Origin: JAAYZB01 sp937958685
GTDB taxonomy: Bacteria; Bacillota_I; Bacilli_A; Izemoplasmatales; Hujiaoplasmataceae
NCBI GenBank assembly: GCA_036824265.1
Contig: DAITAL010000016.1
Coordinates: 1 to 24,513 of the forward strand
DNA: 24,513 nucleotides
Reading direction: 5' to 3'
The position numbers were made by a program, and so were the translations under genes. Positions 23,207-24,513 of the stretch are shown piece after piece. How positions within the stretch are numbered: the stretch's first letter is position 1; each line of letters opens with the position of its first letter. The notes under the pieces were generated by a model. The model searched no databases. It saw nothing but the letters and a program-made list of their open reading frames with translations, and was not told the DNA's origin.

Positions 23207-23733
23207 CGCGTCTCACCTCCTTCGTTATCCCGTAGTTTCTTGATTGCCTTGTTGTATAGCCAAAGCACCGTTCCGAGCGGTTTGCCGAGTGCGGTGGCTA
23301 TTTCTTTGAACTTCAGTTCGCCGAAGACTTTCATCAGCACGATTTGCCGCTCTTCGGCAGCCAGCGGCTTTAGAATCGCCTCGACTTCCAGATCGGAGGT
23401 CGGAGCGTCGCTTGTTTCCGTATCGAAGAGATACATGTCCGTTTGGGGATCATGGATCGTAATGCGCTTTTGTTTGCGGTAATGATCGATCGCCGTGTTT
23501 TTGGCGATCTGCATCACCCAGGCCGGGAAGTTGCGGCCCTTGACATAGGAATTGATGTTCTGGATCACCTTGATGTAGGCGTCCTGCATCAGGTCCTCGA
23601 TCTGGTAGCGGTCGCGGATGATGCCGGCGATAACGGAAAACACGCCTTTTTTGGTGTGTTCGTAGATGATTCGGAATGCTTCGTCGTCCTTCTCTTTGAG
23701 CAGATCGACGTACTTGTCAAAATCAACCACCAT
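23203..23733 (-). CDS. ECF-type RNA polymerase sigma factor (sigma-70 family)
   Basis: A 176-residue sigma factor with only regions 2 and 4. Region 2 contains DRYQIEDLMQDAYIKVIQNI and FPAWVMQIAKNTAIDHYRKQ. Region 4 contains LAAEERQIVLMKVFGELKFK followed by the helix-turn-helix EIATALGKPLGTVLWLYNKA. It directs RNA polymerase to a small regulon in response to a signal passed by its partner. The frame is open further upstream, but ATG 23731-23733 (MVVDFDKY) is used because GAGGCG (23739-23744) lies 5 nt before it and the -10 element lies in the extension. Its stop overlaps the start of the membrane protein gene, so the two are translationally coupled. Confidence 0.93.
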   Translation of the reverse strand: MVVDFDKYVDLLKEKDDEAFRIIYEHTKKGVFSVIAGIIRDRYQIEDLMQDAYIKVIQNINSYVKGRNFPAWVMQIAKNTAIDHYRKQKRITIHDPQTDMYLFDTETSDAPTSDLEVEAILKPLAAEERQIVLMKVFGELKFKEIATALGKPLGTVLWLYNKAIKKLRDNEGGETR

Positions 23734-23751
23734 TGCATCGCCTCGAAAATC

Positions 23752-23760
23752 ATTATAGCA
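23752..23760 (-). promoter_or_regulatory. Extended -10 promoter of the sigma/anti-sigma operon
   Basis: Read on the minus strand, TGC-TATAAT is a perfect extended -10. At 17 bp spacing the -35 position reads GTAACC (23775-23780), a poor sigma-A match that carries the AAC typical of ECF -35 elements. The predicted transcript starts only a few bases before the ribosome site. Confidence 0.7.
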
Positions 23761-23865
23761 TAATTTTGGGAGGCGGTTACAATTCGCACCATTTTTCACG
23801 AGATATACGTTTCGGGCGCGCAATTTATTGGTTTTTGGCAAGACCTCGTGCAAATCGGGAAAAAA

Positions 23866-23874
23866 TGCTATAAT
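23866..23874 (+). promoter_or_regulatory. Extended -10 promoter of the DUF1624 gene
   Basis: TGC-TATAAT, the same nine bases as the divergent sigma-operon promoter, with no good -35 at 16-18 bp. TTGGCA occurs at 23835-23840 but is 28 bp away. ATG 23908 follows 33 bp later. Confidence 0.7.
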
Positions 23875-23907
23875 AAAAGCACAAAAACGACTTCAACGGG
23901 TGAGAAG

Positions 23908-24513
23908 ATGGCCAAGACAGAGCGCGTCCGGATTTGGGAACTAGATTTCTTTCGCGGTTTCGCGATCATCATGATGGTCTATGACCATCTGATGTACGAC
24001 CTCAAGAGCCTGCCTCAGTGGTACGGCAACTTTGAAGTGGTGGCGAATCCCGCGGTGACTTTCGTGAGCCGGATCGCGCTTGGCTACTGGCTGTCGCTCG
24101 CCAGGGAGATCGGTCATCCGATCTTCGTCGCGATCTTCCTGCTCGTTTCCGGCATCAGCTTCAACTTCAGCCGCAGCAACTTAAGGCGCGGACTGAAATT
24201 CCTTGCTTTCGCCCTCTTGATCTCGGCCGTCACCCTGCTCGTGCAATCTGCGACCGGCGGGGGCTTGCGGATCGGCATCATCCACGGGATCATCCACATG
24301 TTCGCCCTCGGCACCCTGCTCACCTGGCTGTTGCGGAAGCTTTGGGACAATGATGTGTTTCTGTTCGCCATGGGTCTTGGCATCATCGGCCTCGGGATCG
24401 TCTTCAAGTTTTGGGAAGTCGCCTATGTGGCCGATCCCGGACTCCAGGACCTTCCGGCGATCATCATCGGTCTCAAGGGCTCGGGAGCCGACTATTTCGG
24501 GCTTGCTCCCTAT
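23908..24513 (+). CDS. DUF1624 / heparan-alpha-glucosaminide N-acetyltransferase-like membrane protein (3'-truncated by the window)
   Basis: An open frame from ATG 23908 runs to the window edge, giving 202 residues. The opening RIWELDFFRGFAIIMMVYDH is diagnostic of the DUF1624/HGSNAT-like family. Membrane helices follow, such as PIFVAIFLLVSGISF, then FNFSRSNLRRGLKF, IGIIHGIIHMFALGTLL, and the family's GADYFGLAPY near the cut end. Family members are multispanning proteins thought to transfer acyl groups across the membrane to sugars; the bacterial substrate is generally unknown. The ribosome site is weak (GGTGAG, 23899-23904). It is divergent from the sigma operon and has its own extended -10 promoter, with both promoters packed into about 175 bp. 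Confidence 0.88.
   Translation, partial: MAKTERVRIWELDFFRGFAIIMMVYDHLMYDLKSLPQWYGNFEVVANPAVTFVSRIALGYWLSLAREIGHPIFVAIFLLVSGISFNFSRSNLRRGLKFLAFALLISAVTLLVQSATGGGLRIGIIHGIIHMFALGTLLTWLLRKLWDNDVFLFAMGLGIIGLGIVFKFWEVAYVADPGLQDLPAIIIGLKGSGADYFGLAPY

Overview
The window comes from a GC-rich bacterial chromosome that uses the standard genetic code: TGA terminates several certain genes and tryptophan is TGG. Strong AGGAGG-type ribosome sites, sigma-A-type promoters, a BmrCD-like heterodimeric ABC exporter, an ABC-F protein, Thr/Pro-rich lipoproteins and Flg_new/InlB-type beta repeats suggest a Bacillota lineage, possibly a Bacilli or Mollicutes relative such as the Izemoplasmatales. That placement is inference. 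Gene content is fermentative and aimed at extracellular polymers: a GH16 glucanase end, pyruvate kinase, and cohesin/dockerin and starch-binding-like modules.

Layout. Positions 1-495 hold the C-terminal end of a GH16 glycoside hydrolase. Next come pyruvate kinase (+) and a convergent PAP2-family membrane phosphatase/transferase (-) that share one bidirectional terminator. A stand-alone E2-like acyltransferase-fold protein and a small membrane protein follow (+). After these are an ABC-F ATPase, arginyl-tRNA synthetase and two overlapping genes for a heterodimeric ABC exporter, closed by a strong terminator. A tRNA-Leu(CAA) and a gene-free tract of about 0.5 kb lead into the most unusual part.

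Positions 12445-19641 encode a two-gene unit. The first gene is a lipoprotein with a Thr/Pro stalk, one Flg_new-type repeat and a C-terminal cohesin-like domain. The second is a 2077-residue secreted protein with, in order, a cohesin-like domain, a textbook type I dockerin, OB-fold-like pairs, two tandem copies of a roughly 445-residue module, a CBM26-like starch-binding region, and an OppA-type (SBP_bac_5) solute-binding domain. A segment resembling the family's C-terminal tail sits in front of that last domain. My inference is that this is a polymer- or oligomer-capture system: a solute receptor built into a cellulosome-style protein and possibly held at the membrane by the lipoprotein through cohesin-dockerin binding. 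I know of no described system with this architecture, but I could not search.

The last part holds a TfoX-N-domain protein, a small cysteine-rich conserved protein and an O-antigen-ligase/polymerase-like membrane protein, all on +. On the minus strand an ECF-type sigma factor gene overlaps by 4 bp a gene for a single-pass membrane protein, probably its anti-sigma factor. The window ends inside a DUF1624 (heparan-alpha-glucosaminide N-acetyltransferase-like) membrane acyltransferase gene. Most genes have recognisable sigma-A promoters with 16-17 bp spacing, and convergent genes share hairpin terminators.
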